Source of the DNA: Nakamurella alba
Lineage (GTDB): Bacteria > Actinomycetota > Actinomycetes > Mycobacteriales > Nakamurellaceae
NCBI RefSeq assembly: GCF_009707545.1
Contig: NZ_WLYK01000011.1
Location: 124,001-188,000, forward strand
DNA: 64,000 bases
Reading direction: 5' to 3'
Positions 41,363 through 49,843 of this stretch are shown here, one piece after another. The notes beneath the pieces are model-generated. The model worked only from the letters and a program-made list of their open reading frames with translations. It did not search any database and was not told the origin of the DNA. Numbering within the stretch: the first letter of the stretch is position 1; each line of letters begins with the position of its first letter. Made by a program: the position numbers and the translations under genes.

Positions 41363-42812
41363 CCCGAACGGTTTCCTCAAGTACGGCCGCCAGACCCCGC
41401 CCCGCCGGCCGGTGCCGCTGCGGCTCAAGGACTGGCGCGAGGTCTACGAGCCGTTCGCCGAAGGCGACACCAAGGTGCAGGCTGCCCGCTGCATGGACTG
41501 CGGGATCCCGTTCTGCCACCAGGGATGTCCGCTGGGCAACCTGATCCCGGAGTGGAACGAGCTGGTCCGCACCGGCCGCTGGGAGGACGCCTCCGACCGG
41601 CTGCACGCGACCAACAACTTCCCGGAGTTCACCGGTCGGCTGTGCCCGGCGCCCTGCGAGGGCGCGTGCGTGCTCGGCATCGGGGACGACCCGGTGTCGA
41701 TCAAGCTGGTCGAGCAGGAGATCGCCGACCGGGCCATCGCGGCCGGCGGCCTCACCCCGCGGCCGGCGCTGGTGTCCAGCGGCAAGTCCGTCGCCGTCGT
41801 CGGTTCCGGGCCGGCCGGCCTGGCCGCCGCGCAGCAGCTGGCCCGGGCCGGGCACGCCGTCACCGTGTTCGAGCGGGACGGTCGGATCGGCGGCCTGATG
41901 CGGTACGGCATCCCGGAGTTCAAGATGGACCGGGCCGTGCTGGACCGCCGCCTCGAGCAGATGACCGCCGAGGGCGTCCGCTTCATCTCGCACTGCAACG
42001 TCGGCGTCGACCTGTCGGTCAACGACCTGCGCCGCCGGTTCGACGCCATCGTGCTGGCCACCGGGTCGACCGTGGCGCGCGAGCTGACCGTCGACGGCCG
42101 CGAGCTGTCCGGCGTGCACCTGGCGATGGACTACCTGGTGCAGGCCAACAAGGTGCTCGAGGGGACCCTGGCCGCACCCGAGATCAGTGCCGAGGGCAAG
42201 CATGTCGTGATCATCGGCGGCGGTGACACCGGCGCCGACTGCTACGGCACGGCGTTGCGCCAGGGTGCGGCCTCGGTGACCCAGTTGGACATCCACGTCC
42301 AGCCGCCGGTCACCCGGGACGCCTCCACCCCGTGGCCGACCTACCCGCTGCTGCTGCGCACCTCTGCGGCGCACGAGGAGGGCGGCCAGCGCGTCTTCGG
42401 CGTCAACTCCACGTCGTTGGAGGGTGTCGACGGCCATGTCACCGGACTGCACCTGATGGAGGGCAAGCGGGTGCCGGGCGGGTTCGTCCCGTCGCCGGGC
42501 ACCGAGGCGCACCTGCAGGCCGACCTGGTGCTGCTGGCCCTGGGCTTCACCGGGCCGGAGCGTGAGGGTCTGCTCGACGAGCTCGGCGTGGATCTCACCG
42601 CCCGCGGCACCGTCGCCCGCGACGACGACTACATGACCAACATGCCCGGCGTCTTCGTCGCCGGTGATGCCGGTCGTGGTCAGTCGCTCATCGTCTGGGC
42701 CATCGCCGAGGGTCGTTCTGCCGCAGCGGGTGTCGACGCCTTCCTCTCCGGTGGTTCCGCCGTCTCCGCCCTGCCCGACCCCCTCCAGCCCTCCGCCGTC
42801 GCCCTGCGCTGA
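41355..42812 (+). CDS. gltD: glutamate synthase small subunit
   Basis: A 485-residue FAD/NADPH subunit that feeds electrons to GltB. The N-terminal iron-sulfur domain has [19 protein letters not shown] and [12 protein letters not shown]. The FAD-binding motif is [13 protein letters not shown] and the NADPH-binding motif [11 protein letters not shown]; the closing FAD motif is [22 protein letters not shown] at 41355 gives the classical [11 protein letters not shown] opening and overlaps gltB by 8 bp, so the subunits are made together. A repeat-filled gap follows. Confidence 0.98.
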   Translation: MADPNGFLKYGRQTPPRRPVPLRLKDWREVYEPFAEGDTKVQAARCMDCGIPFCHQGCPLGNLIPEWNELVRTGRWEDASDRLHATNNFPEFTGRLCPAPCEGACVLGIGDDPVSIKLVEQEIADRAIAAGGLTPRPALVSSGKSVAVVGSGPAGLAAAQQLARAGHAVTVFERDGRIGGLMRYGIPEFKMDRAVLDRRLEQMTAEGVRFISHCNVGVDLSVNDLRRRFDAIVLATGSTVARELTVDGRELSGVHLAMDYLVQANKVLEGTLAAPEISAEGKHVVIIGGGDTGADCYGTALRQGAASVTQLDIHVQPPVTRDASTPWPTYPLLLRTSAAHEEGGQRVFGVNSTSLEGVDGHVTGLHLMEGKRVPGGFVPSPGTEAHLQADLVLLALGFTGPEREGLLDELGVDLTARGTVARDDDYMTNMPGVFVAGDAGRGQSLIVWAIAEGRSAAAGVDAFLSGGSAVSALPDPLQPSAVALR

Positions 42813-42910
42813 GGTCCTCCGGCGGGTACTGGTCCGGCGGGTGTCGGGCCGGGGTTGCTGCTCCGGAGGTGTCGGGCGGCGGGTTCGGGGTGGTGGTGGG
42901 GCCGCGGTTG

Positions 42911-43240
42911 GTTCCGGGTCCGTCTGGCCACACGCGTTGTCCATTTTCGGCCCGGGAGTGGTCGTCGGCGTCCGGCGTGAGCTTCGTTGGCCCCTCCGCC
43001 GGTTGTCACCCGGGTGGAGGGCCAACGAATGCCGCCGATCGGTACGGGTAGCGGTTTCCCGGCTCGGAGATGGTGGTGCGGGCCGAGGCCCGTTCCGGGT
43101 CCTTCTGGCTACACGGGTTGTCCATTTCGGCCCGGGAGCGCCGGCGTCCGGGTTCGGGGGTGGTGGTGTGGGCCGTTGTTCGTTCCGGGTCCTTCTGGCT
43201 ACACGGGTTGTCCATTTTCGGCCCGGGAGCGCCGGCAGCG
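42911..43240. repeat. three copies of a ~60-bp intergenic repeat (R1), period about 90 bp
   Basis: Copies begin at 42911, 43092 and 43182. Each contains GTTCCGGGTCC, then CTGG-CACACG/TACACG-GGTTGTCC, then ATTT(T)CGGCCCGGGAG. Copies 2 and 3 differ at very few positions over about 60 bp and lie 90 bp apart; copies 1 and 2 lie 181 bp apart, twice the period. Each copy is preceded by a G/T-rich GGTGGTGG stretch. There are no unique spacers of constant length, so this is not a CRISPR array. The part GTTGTCCATTTTCGGCCCGGG resembles the GTCCCATTTCCGGG of dispersed repeat copy B. Confidence 0.85.
42983..43029. repeat. inverted repeat between R1 copies 1 and 2
   Basis: TTCGTTGGCCCCTCC (42983-42997) pairs with GGAGGGCCAACGAA (43016-43029) with a single bulged C and an 18-bp loop. 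It occupies the place where a middle R1 copy would be expected from the 90-bp period. Confidence 0.65.
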
Positions 43241-43304
43241 GGCGGCGTGATCCTTGGCTGGTCCGCACACGTCCGGGCAGGCCGGCCGACCCACTGCCCG
43301 GTCC

Positions 43305-43466
43305 GTCCTTCTCCGGGCGTTTGTGCCGTTTCCGCCTGCCCGGGTGCGGGCCTACCGAACGGCCCGCTGGGCGGGCCGTCCCTCTCCGGGCGCTTGTTCC
43401 GTTCCCGACACCCTGCCCGGGCGTCCTTCTCCGGGGCACTTGTTCCGTCGCCGCCTGCCTGCAGGG
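43305..43466. repeat. three copies of a ~42-bp repeat (R2) with an internal hairpin
   Basis: Copies begin at 43305, 43378 and 43423: GTCC(T/C)TCTCCGGG, then TTGTNCCGT, then CGCCTGCC or ACCCTGCCCGGG. Copies 2 and 3 are adjacent (45 bp apart). Between copies 1 and 2 lies a perfect 9-bp hairpin, ACGGCCCGC/GCGGGCCGT (43359-43379). The stretch is non-coding by all signs and directly follows R1. Confidence 0.7.
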
Positions 43467-43646
43467 CAGATCCCCCGAGCGCGGCCCGCTCCCACACGCC
43501 GACCTGCCGAGCTTGTGGCGCCTCCGTTGACCGGGGACTGCTGCGCCCGCAAACGCCACGCATCCGGGCGGGATTTCGCGACAGGGTCGGACATCTGTGA
43601 CCCCGTGTACAGAATCGGTTCAGAGAGCGCAGTAGGCTAGGTCCTC

Positions 43647-45065
43647 ATGGAACGCCGCGCGAAGATCGTCTGCACACTCGGGCCCGCCACCTCGTCCGAG
43701 GAGGCGATCACCGCGCTCATCGAGGCCGGCATGAACGTCGCCCGGATGAACTTCTCCCACGGTGACCACGCCGACCACGCCGTCGTGCACGGCCACGTCC
43801 GGGCCGCCGCCCAGCGCCTGGGCAAGACCGTCGGCATCCTGGCCGACCTGCAGGGTCCGAAGATCCGGCTCGGCAGATTCGCCGACGGCCCGCACCTGTG
43901 GGCGAACGGCGAGCAGGTCACCATCACCGTCGAGGACTGCATCGGCAGCAAGGAGCGCGTCTCCACCACCTACAAGGGCCTGGCCCGCGATGCCCGCCCC
44001 GGCGACCGGTTGCTGATCGACGACGGCAAGGTCGGCCTGGTGGTCACCTCCGTCGACGGCGACGACGTGCACTGCACCGTCACCGAGGGCGGCCAGGTCT
44101 CGAACAACAAGGGCATCTCCCTGCCCGGCATGAACGTCTCCGTCCCTGCCATGTCCGAGAAGGACATCGAGGACCTGAAGTTCGCCCTCTCCCTCGGTGT
44201 CGACTTCGTCGCGCTGTCCTTCGTCCGGTCGCCGTCCGACGTCGACCTCGTGCACGGCGTCATGGACGAGGTCGGCAGCACCCGGGTCCCGGTCGTGGCC
44301 AAGCTCGAGAAGCCGGAAGCCATCGCCAATCTCGAGGCGATCGTGCTGGCGTTCGACGGCGTGATGGTGGCCCGCGGCGACCTCGGTGTCGAGCTCCCGC
44401 TGGAGCAGGTGCCGCTGGTGCAGAAGCGCGCCGTGCAGATCGCCCGGGAGAACGCCAAGCCGGTGATCGTGGCGACGCAGATGCTCGACTCGATGATCGA
44501 GCACTCCCGCCCGACCCGTGCCGAGGCCTCGGACGTCGCCAACGCGGTGCTCGACGGCGCCGACGCGGTGATGCTGTCCGGCGAGACCTCGGTCGGCAAG
44601 TACCCCTTCCTCACCGTCGCGACGATGGCCCGGATCATCGAGGCCGTCGAGAGCGAATCCGTTGCCGCACCGCCGCTCTCGCACGTGCCGCGGACCAAGC
44701 GTGGCGTGCTGTCCTACGCCGCGAGGGACATCGGCGAGCGCTTGGAGGCCAAGGCGCTGGTCGCCTTCACCCAGTCCGGCGACACCGTGCGCCGGCTCGC
44801 CCGGCTGCACACGCACCTGCCGCTGCTCGCCTTCACCCCGCTGGAGTCGACCCGTAACCAGCTGGCACTGACCTGGGGCACCAAGACCTTCGAGGTCGAG
44901 TCGGTGGACTCCACCGACGAGATGGTCGCACTGGTCGACACCGCCATGCTCGAGCTGACCGGCTACCAGGTCGGCGACACCGTGGTCATCGTCGCCGGCT
45001 CGCCGCCCAACACCCCGGGCTCGACCAACCTCATCCGCGTGCACCGCCTCGGCATGCAGGACTGA
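43647..45065 (+). CDS. pyk: pyruvate kinase
   Basis: A 472-residue glycolytic enzyme converting phosphoenolpyruvate and ADP to pyruvate and ATP. Motifs in order: KIVCTLGPATSS, GMNVARMNFSHG, LADLQGPKIRLG, KGISLPGMNVSVPAMSEKD, VAKLEKPEAIANLE with the catalytic lysine, GVMVARGDLGVELP, PVIVATQMLDSMI, and the effector-binding C-domain. No Shine-Dalgarno is visible; TAGGCT at 43632-43637 lies ten bases before the ATG and fits a -10 element, so the mRNA may be leaderless or nearly so. The upstream 834 bp are filled with repeats. Confidence 0.98.
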   Translation: MERRAKIVCTLGPATSSEEAITALIEAGMNVARMNFSHGDHADHAVVHGHVRAAAQRLGKTVGILADLQGPKIRLGRFADGPHLWANGEQVTITVEDCIGSKERVSTTYKGLARDARPGDRLLIDDGKVGLVVTSVDGDDVHCTVTEGGQVSNNKGISLPGMNVSVPAMSEKDIEDLKFALSLGVDFVALSFVRSPSDVDLVHGVMDEVGSTRVPVVAKLEKPEAIANLEAIVLAFDGVMVARGDLGVELPLEQVPLVQKRAVQIARENAKPVIVATQMLDSMIEHSRPTRAEASDVANAVLDGADAVMLSGETSVGKYPFLTVATMARIIEAVESESVAAPPLSHVPRTKRGVLSYAARDIGERLEAKALVAFTQSGDTVRRLARLHTHLPLLAFTPLESTRNQLALTWGTKTFEVESVDSTDEMVALVDTAMLELTGYQVGDTVVIVAGSPPNTPGSTNLIRVHRLGMQD

Positions 45066-45113
45066 CCCCGCCTCCGACCTCCCGCCCGCCCGGCCGCTCC
45101 ACCTCCCCGACCC

Positions 45114-45214
45114 CGCGATGATCAACTTCGTCGACGCGTGGGATCACGGTGTTTTTGTTGTGGGTGGGACAGGAGTCGACGAGTTCCTACGCGCAGGCGA
45201 AGTTGATCATCGCG
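45114..45214 (+). repeat. dispersed palindromic repeat, copy D
   Basis: CGCGATGATCAACTT (45114-45128) and AAGTTGATCATCGCG (45200-45214) are perfectly complementary 15-bp arms. The inside carries GGGTGGGACAGGAGTCGACGAGTTCC and ACGCGCAGGCG, the family core in the same orientation as copy E. It lies 48 bp after the pyk stop and could also end pyk transcription. Confidence 0.8.
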
Positions 45215-45302
45215 TCGGGCGACGGTCGGGTCGCAGGGGAAGTTGATCATCGCGTCGGGCGGGGGGTCGGGTCGCGGGGAACGGTGATCACTGTGTCGGG
45301 CG
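45199..45302 (+). repeat. 40-bp tandem repeat, 2.6 copies
   Basis: GAAGTTGATCATCGCGTCGGGCG at 45199 recurs at 45239 and, degenerate (GAACGGTGATCACTGTGTCGGGCG), at 45279. The period is 40 bp, the unit also including GGTCGGGTCGCAGGGG. The first unit is the right arm of palindrome D, so the tandem seems to have grown from that arm. The 45066-45392 gap otherwise holds only the tesB promoter. Confidence 0.8.
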
Positions 45303-45392
45303 TGTCGGGCGGGTTCGGCGGGGTGCGTCACACCTGATCCCGACGGGCCTCGCAGGCAGGTCGGGCGGGTGCGGGGCCGCTACGGTGTCCCG

Positions 45393-46298
45393 GTGACCCA
45401 GGACCCGTTGATCCACCCCGCCAGCTCCGTGCGCGGGCAGACCGCGGTGGACGCCGTGGTGGCACTGCTCGACCTGGAGCGGTTGGAGGACGACCTGTTC
45501 CGCGGGGTGTCCCCGGAGATCTCGCCGGTCCGGGTGTTCGGCGGGCAGGTGGCCGGCCAGGCGCTGGTGGCCACGGGTCGTACCGTCCCGCCGGATCGGC
45601 GGGTGCATTCGCTGCACGCCTACTTCATCCGCGGCGGCGACCCGCGGGTGCCGATCATCTACCAGGTCGAACGGGTCCGGGACGGCCGCTCGTTCACCAC
45701 CCGCCGGGTCACCGCGGTGCAGCACGGCAAGACGATCTTCGCCATGTCCTCGTCGTGGCAGAGCGACGAGGAGGGGATGGAGCACGAGCCGGCGCCGCTG
45801 GACGTCCCGCCGCCGGACCAGGTGCCGACCCTGGACGAGCGGCTGACCGCGGTGCCGGACACCCGGCACGTGTGGGCGCACATGCCGCGGCCGTTCGACA
45901 TCCGCTACGTGGAGCTGCCGACCTGGCTGATGCCTCCGGAGCAGCGCGTCGCCGCTCCGGAGGAACGGGTGCGGGTGTGGATCAGGCCGGACGGCCGGAT
46001 CCCGGACGATCCGCTGCTGCACGTCTGCCTGTTGGCCTACGTCTCGGACCTGACTCTGCTCGACACCGTGCTCCGGCCGCACGGAGTCGTCGCGGAGAAC
46101 ACCATCAAGCAAATGGCCTCGCTGGACCACGCCATGTGGTTCCACCGGCCCATCCGGTTCGACGACTGGGTGCTCTACGAGATGCAGGCACCGGTCGCCG
46201 CGGGCGGGCGCGGACTCGCGACCGGAGCCTTCCTCGACGCCGACGGTCACCTGCTGACGACCGTGGTCCAGGAGGGCCTGGTGCGGGTCCGCGGCTGA
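45393..46298 (+). CDS. tesB: acyl-CoA thioesterase II
   Basis: A 301-residue double hot-dog enzyme that hydrolyses acyl-CoA. N-terminal LLDLERLEDDLFRGVSPE and VFGGQVAGQALVAT, the central RRVHSLHAYFIRGGDPRVPIIYQVERVRDGRSFTTRRV, and C-terminal SLDHAMWFHRP with FLDADGHLLTTVVQEGLVR are the TesB signature, including the Asp/Thr/Gln catalytic set. GTG at 45393 is chosen; TACGGT eleven bases upstream fits a -10 box, so the transcript may be leaderless. pyk followed by tesB is also the order in mycobacteria. Confidence 0.95.
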   Translation: MTQDPLIHPASSVRGQTAVDAVVALLDLERLEDDLFRGVSPEISPVRVFGGQVAGQALVATGRTVPPDRRVHSLHAYFIRGGDPRVPIIYQVERVRDGRSFTTRRVTAVQHGKTIFAMSSSWQSDEEGMEHEPAPLDVPPPDQVPTLDERLTAVPDTRHVWAHMPRPFDIRYVELPTWLMPPEQRVAAPEERVRVWIRPDGRIPDDPLLHVCLLAYVSDLTLLDTVLRPHGVVAENTIKQMASLDHAMWFHRPIRFDDWVLYEMQAPVAAGGRGLATGAFLDADGHLLTTVVQEGLVRVRG

Positions 46299-46308
46299 GA
46301 GCCCGCAC

Positions 46309-47133
46309 TCAGGTCGAGGTGTCGGCCGGGAAGCTCGCGGTCAGCGGCTCGAGACCGGCGATCAGTTCGTCGAGTTCACCGGGGGAGAGCACCTCGTAGG
46401 CGGGGGCGGCCAGGTCGTCGGTCAGTGCCTCGATCCGGCCGTGGAGCGCCCGGCCGGCAGCGGTGAAGGAATTGCCGTCGATCAGGCCGCGCTGTCGGAG
46501 ACCGCCGAGAACGGCGTCGAGCCGGGCGGCCGGGAGGTGATGCAGCCGGCCGAACTCCGCCGGCCGCATCCCGAGCGAGATGGCGAACAGCACGTGCGCC
46601 TCGGTCCCGGCGATCCCGTTGGCGGCGAGCGCGATGCTGTGGCCGTCGCCCCGGTACTCCCGGAGCAGCGTGGTGACGTGCCAGAGCCGGGCGACCGGGT
46701 CCGCGGGCAGATCCAGTGAGCGGAGTGCGGCGTAGAGCACCCGGCCCTCGGTCGGTGCCGAGAACGCCGCCCGGGTCGCGAGTGCGATCGTCCGGTCCAG
46801 ACCCGGAGGATCGGCAAGAGCGCCGAACCGGTGCCGGAGTGCAGCGGCACTGCTCCGCTCGCGGATGCGGATCGCCTCGTCCGGGGTGACCTTGCTCCAC
46901 ACCCACGGGATGTGCCGCGCCGCCTCGCCCTCGGCGAAGCTGTAGAAGGCGGCGTGCACCACCTCCGCCGGGACCCGGCCCAGGGCCGCGGCCCGGCCGG
47001 CGAAGTAGCCGTCCCAGATGGTCCGCATGCCGTGCTCCAGGAACGCACCGAGCACGGCATCGCCGAAGGACACCGCAGCGATCGGCTCGACCAGCTCGAA
47101 CATGCGGCGCATCTTCGCCCTCGGGTGTGCCAC
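46309..47133 (-). CDS. SCO6745-like protein, function unknown
   Basis: A 274-residue protein like Streptomyces SCO6745. The N-terminal half is helical (ELVEPIAAVSFGDAVLGAFLEHG, YFAGRAAALGRVPAEVVHAAFYSFAEG, AARHIPWVWSKVTPDEAI). The C-terminal half contains a winged-helix-like section LHHLPAARLDAVLGGLRQRGLIDGNSFTAAGRALHGRIE, as in MarR-type proteins. It may bind DNA, but no function is established that I can name. GTG at 47133 has GGGAGG ten bases upstream. It ends 10 bp from the convergent tesB stop. Confidence 0.7.
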   Translation of the reverse strand: MAHPRAKMRRMFELVEPIAAVSFGDAVLGAFLEHGMRTIWDGYFAGRAAALGRVPAEVVHAAFYSFAEGEAARHIPWVWSKVTPDEAIRIRERSSAAALRHRFGALADPPGLDRTIALATRAAFSAPTEGRVLYAALRSLDLPADPVARLWHVTTLLREYRGDGHSIALAANGIAGTEAHVLFAISLGMRPAEFGRLHHLPAARLDAVLGGLRQRGLIDGNSFTAAGRALHGRIEALTDDLAAPAYEVLSPGELDELIAGLEPLTASFPADTST

Positions 47134-47246
47134 CGATCTGCTCCCTCCCGGTGCGGCCCGGCAGACCACCGGACCTGCGGGGTGATCCTGACACGGGCGC
47201 CCACGAGCGGCAGCCCGTCGGTAGGGGCAGTTCTCAGCAGCAGGTC

Positions 47247-48362
47247 TCAGCCCCGGTTGCGTTCCAGCAGGTCGGCACGGACCTCGTCCCGGCGCCCACC
47301 CGGCGGCAGCTCGTCCAGGGCGGCGAGACCTGCGGCGCTGCCGTGCACCTCTGCGACCGCAACAGCACGGGCGAGCCGGGCCGGCTCGCTCGGCGCAACG
47401 GCCACCAGCAGGTCGTAGAGCCGGAGAATCTCCGCATGATCGGTGGCGTCCGCGCTGACCGCCCGGTCGTGCTCGGCGGCGATGGCAGCCTGCAGTTGGT
47501 ACGGGTCCGCCGATCCCTGCGTCGCCAGCAGCGACCGGTTCAACAGGTCGATGCCGCGGTCGATCATCGGCCGGTCCCAGCGGTTCCGGTCCTGGCGGTC
47601 CAGCGGTACCGGCTCCCCGCGGTCGTCGAGCCGGGCCGGCCGGCGCGCCTCGGTGAGCAGCAGCAGGGCGAGCAGGCCCTGCGGCATGGTCTGCGCCGGG
47701 AGCAGGTCGTGCAGCAGTTCCGCCAGCCGGACGGCCTCGGTGCGGACCACCGGATCCTCGGACGACGGACGGTACCCGGCGGTGTAGAGCGCCTGGATCA
47801 CCGCGCAGACCGCCGGCAGCCGGTCAGGTAGGTCCGCGACATCCGGTACCCGGTAGGGAATCCGGGCCGCCGCGATCTTCTGCCGGGCCCGCGTCAGGCG
47901 CTTCGCGGTCGCCGCCTCGGTGCCCAGCAGGACGGTGGCGATCGTCGGGACGTCGAGCCCGCACAGGGTCCGCAGCGCGAGCGCGACACGGGTGGCCGGG
48001 GCCAGGGTCGGGTGGCAGCAGGTGAAGATCAGCCGCAGCTGGTCGTCCCGCACCACGTCCTCCGGCGGCAGGTCCGAGCGCCCCAGTTCGATCATGCGCA
48101 GTCCTTCTTCCTCGCGGGCGGACCGTCCGGATTCCCGGCGCAGCACGTCCAGCGCCTTGCGACGGGCGGTCAGGGTGAGCCACGCCCGGGGTTCCGCCGG
48201 GACGCCGGTGCGTGGCCAACTGGTCAACGCCGCGACCACCGCCTCCTGTACCGCGTCCTCGGCCACCTGGACGTCGCCGACTGTCCGGATCAGCGTCGCC
48301 AGCACCCGCGCGCCTTCGCGACGCACCGTGTGCGCCAACAGGTCCCGGGCCGGGTCGGTCAC
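47247..48362 (-). CDS. ECF RNA polymerase sigma factor with C-terminal extension (ECF42 type)
   Basis: A 371-residue sigma factor. Region 2 includes VAEDAVQEAVVAALTSWP and ARRKALDVLRRES; region 4 includes FTCCHPTLAPATRVALALRTLCGLDVPTIATVLLGTEAATAKRLTRAR. Beyond about residue 175 lies a long extension with YRPSSEDPVVRTEAVRLAELL and helical TPR-like repeats up to the end. ECF42 sigma factors have this extension and are encoded beside DGPF proteins, exactly as here: the GTG start overlaps the stop of the YCII/DGPF gene. No anti-sigma factor is seen. The regulon is unknown. Confidence 0.9.
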   Translation of the reverse strand: MTDPARDLLAHTVRREGARVLATLIRTVGDVQVAEDAVQEAVVAALTSWPRTGVPAEPRAWLTLTARRKALDVLRRESGRSAREEEGLRMIELGRSDLPPEDVVRDDQLRLIFTCCHPTLAPATRVALALRTLCGLDVPTIATVLLGTEAATAKRLTRARQKIAAARIPYRVPDVADLPDRLPAVCAVIQALYTAGYRPSSEDPVVRTEAVRLAELLHDLLPAQTMPQGLLALLLLTEARRPARLDDRGEPVPLDRQDRNRWDRPMIDRGIDLLNRSLLATQGSADPYQLQAAIAAEHDRAVSADATDHAEILRLYDLLVAVAPSEPARLARAVAVAEVHGSAAGLAALDELPPGGRRDEVRADLLERNRG

Positions 48363-48706
48363 CGGAAGGCGATCAGCGGGCGGATCTCCACCGCGCCGTT
48401 GCGGGCCGCCGGCAGCTGCGCCGCCATCGCGACCGCCTGATCCAGGTCCTCGGCCTCGATCACGTAGTAACCGGTGAGCGCCTCCTTCGTCTCCGCGTAC
48501 GGACCGTCGGTGGTGATCACCTGACCGCCGCGCGCGGAATCGACCCGGACCACGGTCGCGGTCGGGGTGGGATGCAGCAGCGCGCTGCTGCGCAGGGCGT
48601 CGGCATGCTCGACGGCCCAGCCGCGGTACTCGGCGAGTTCCTCGGCGTGCTCGGCGTCCCACCAGTTGACGTCGGCGGTGTAGGTCAGTGCCAGGTAGAG
48701 GGCCAC
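48359..48706 (-). CDS. YCII-related (DGPF domain) protein
   Basis: A 115-residue ferredoxin-like-fold protein. The DGPF motif is in the form DGPYAETKEALTGYYVIEAEDLDQAVAMAAQLP, typical of proteins paired with ECF42 sigma factors. The start MALYLALTYTADVNWW is well defined by the ATG at 48706. It is the first gene of a two-gene operon with the sigma factor (4-bp overlap). A catalytic or sensing role has been discussed for the family but none is certain. Confidence 0.9.
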   Translation of the reverse strand: MALYLALTYTADVNWWDAEHAEELAEYRGWAVEHADALRSSALLHPTPTATVVRVDSARGGQVITTDGPYAETKEALTGYYVIEAEDLDQAVAMAAQLPAARNGAVEIRPLIAFR

Positions 48707-48814
48707 AATGTCTCCTTCGTCCGGGGACCGTCCGGTCCCGTCAGCATGGAACGAACGGGACCGCCGGGAAAGGACACCGGACCGGAAATTTCCGGTGGGG
48801 CATGTGTCCCGCGA

Positions 48815-49711
48815 TCACCGGAGCGCGGCGAGCAGTTCGGTGGCGAGCCGGGTCAGGGCCAGGGTGGCGGGGGACAACACCGCATCGCGGCGGGTGACGA
48901 AGGCGAAGTTCTCGGCCAGCGGCGGGTCGAGCGGGGTGGCGTGCAGGCCGGGGACCGCGCCCAGGGCACGGGCCAGCGGCAGGGTCAGCACGGTGTCGGC
49001 CACGCCGCGGGCGGCCAGCTCCAGTGCGGACTGCGGCGACTCCACCTCGATCTCCGGGGCGAGCGTCAGCCCGGCCCGCTGGAACCGGTCGACCAGCTGT
49101 CGTCTCGTGGGATCCGCTGCGCCCCAACGGGCTTCGGGTAGTATTAGCGGCCGGGCGGCCAGGGTGCGCACGTCGATCGGCCCGGCGGTCGGTGGCGCGA
49201 CCGACAGGTGCACCACCGCCGCAGACCACACCACCGGCCCGACTGTCAGCCCGCGGTCGTCGACCGGCAGTGCGACCAGACCGGCCTCCAGTTCGCCGGA
49301 CCGCACCTCGTCCGCCACCTCGGACGAGTTGAGCCCGACGATCCGCACCCGGATCTGCGGGTGCCGGACCCGGAACTGCTCGATCAGATCGGTGACGACG
49401 AGATGCCTTGCGCTGCTGAAGGTCCCGAGCACGGCGGTGCCGCCGACCAGCTCGCGCACCTGGCGCACCGACTCCGCCGCCGCCCGGGTCGCGGCCAGCG
49501 CCTGCTCCGCCCGCGGTGCGAACAGCCGACCCGCCTCGGTCAGCACCAACCGGCGGTTGGTGCGGATGAACAACGGCACGCCGAGCTCGGTCTCCAACCT
49601 CTTGATCTGCTCGGACAGGCTCGGCTGGGCGATCCACAACGCCTGGGCGGCGGCGGAGAACGAGCCGTGGCGCACCGAGGCCAGGAAGTACTCGAGCTGT
49701 TGCAGCGTCAC
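48815..49711 (-). CDS. LysR-type transcriptional regulator
   Basis: A 298-residue regulator. The HTH occupies the first 60 residues (LQQLEYFLASVRHGSFSAAAQALWIAQPSLSEQIKRLETELGVPLF). The effector-binding domain (about 90-295) shows the two-lobe periplasmic-binding fold, with FSSARHLVVTDLIEQFRVRHPQIRVRIV and GELEAGLVALPVDDRGL. GTG at 49711 is chosen because LQQLEYF follows at once; it has no clear ribosome site, so a leaderless mRNA is possible. It is divergent from the monooxygenase/SDR pair and is the natural candidate for their control. Confidence 0.92.
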   Translation of the reverse strand: MTLQQLEYFLASVRHGSFSAAAQALWIAQPSLSEQIKRLETELGVPLFIRTNRRLVLTEAGRLFAPRAEQALAATRAAAESVRQVRELVGGTAVLGTFSSARHLVVTDLIEQFRVRHPQIRVRIVGLNSSEVADEVRSGELEAGLVALPVDDRGLTVGPVVWSAAVVHLSVAPPTAGPIDVRTLAARPLILPEARWGAADPTRRQLVDRFQRAGLTLAPEIEVESPQSALELAARGVADTVLTLPLARALGAVPGLHATPLDPPLAENFAFVTRRDAVLSPATLALTRLATELLAALR

Positions 49712-49843
49712 CGGGGAAGCATGCGCGAGTGCGGGTCTTGGATCAAGGCTCAGCCTATGGGGCATCTCGCCGATCAAGGCTGGACCGGCGTGCGCCGGGT
49801 GCCCAGACTGGTGCCGGCAGACGATCGGGAGAAGGAGCCAGTG
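49712..49843. promoter_or_regulatory. divergent LysR / monooxygenase control region
   Basis: A 132-bp gap. GATCAAGGCT occurs twice (49740-49749 and 49774-49783), 34 bp apart, and AGGCTCAGCCT (49745-49755) is a near-palindrome with the T-n11-A style of LysR targets. These are candidates for the autoregulatory operator. Confidence 0.4.

Noticed and set aside
42911-43240. CRISPR array
   Set aside because: Only three unequal copies, repeats about 60 bp, inter-repeat DNA itself repetitive, no cas genes.
41340-43559. A 739-codon minus-strand frame through gltD and the repeat gap
   Set aside because: Antisense to gltD, and in the gap it only translates the repeats (recurring KWTTRVARRTRN peptides).
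43006-43563. Short frames within the R1/R2 repeats that could be called small proteins
   Set aside because: They differ in frame between repeat copies and mirror the DNA repeat; no ribosome sites.
48359-48706. The DGPF gene as an anti-sigma factor
   Set aside because: No membrane helix or anti-sigma domain; the fold is a YCII/DGPF ferredoxin-like domain.
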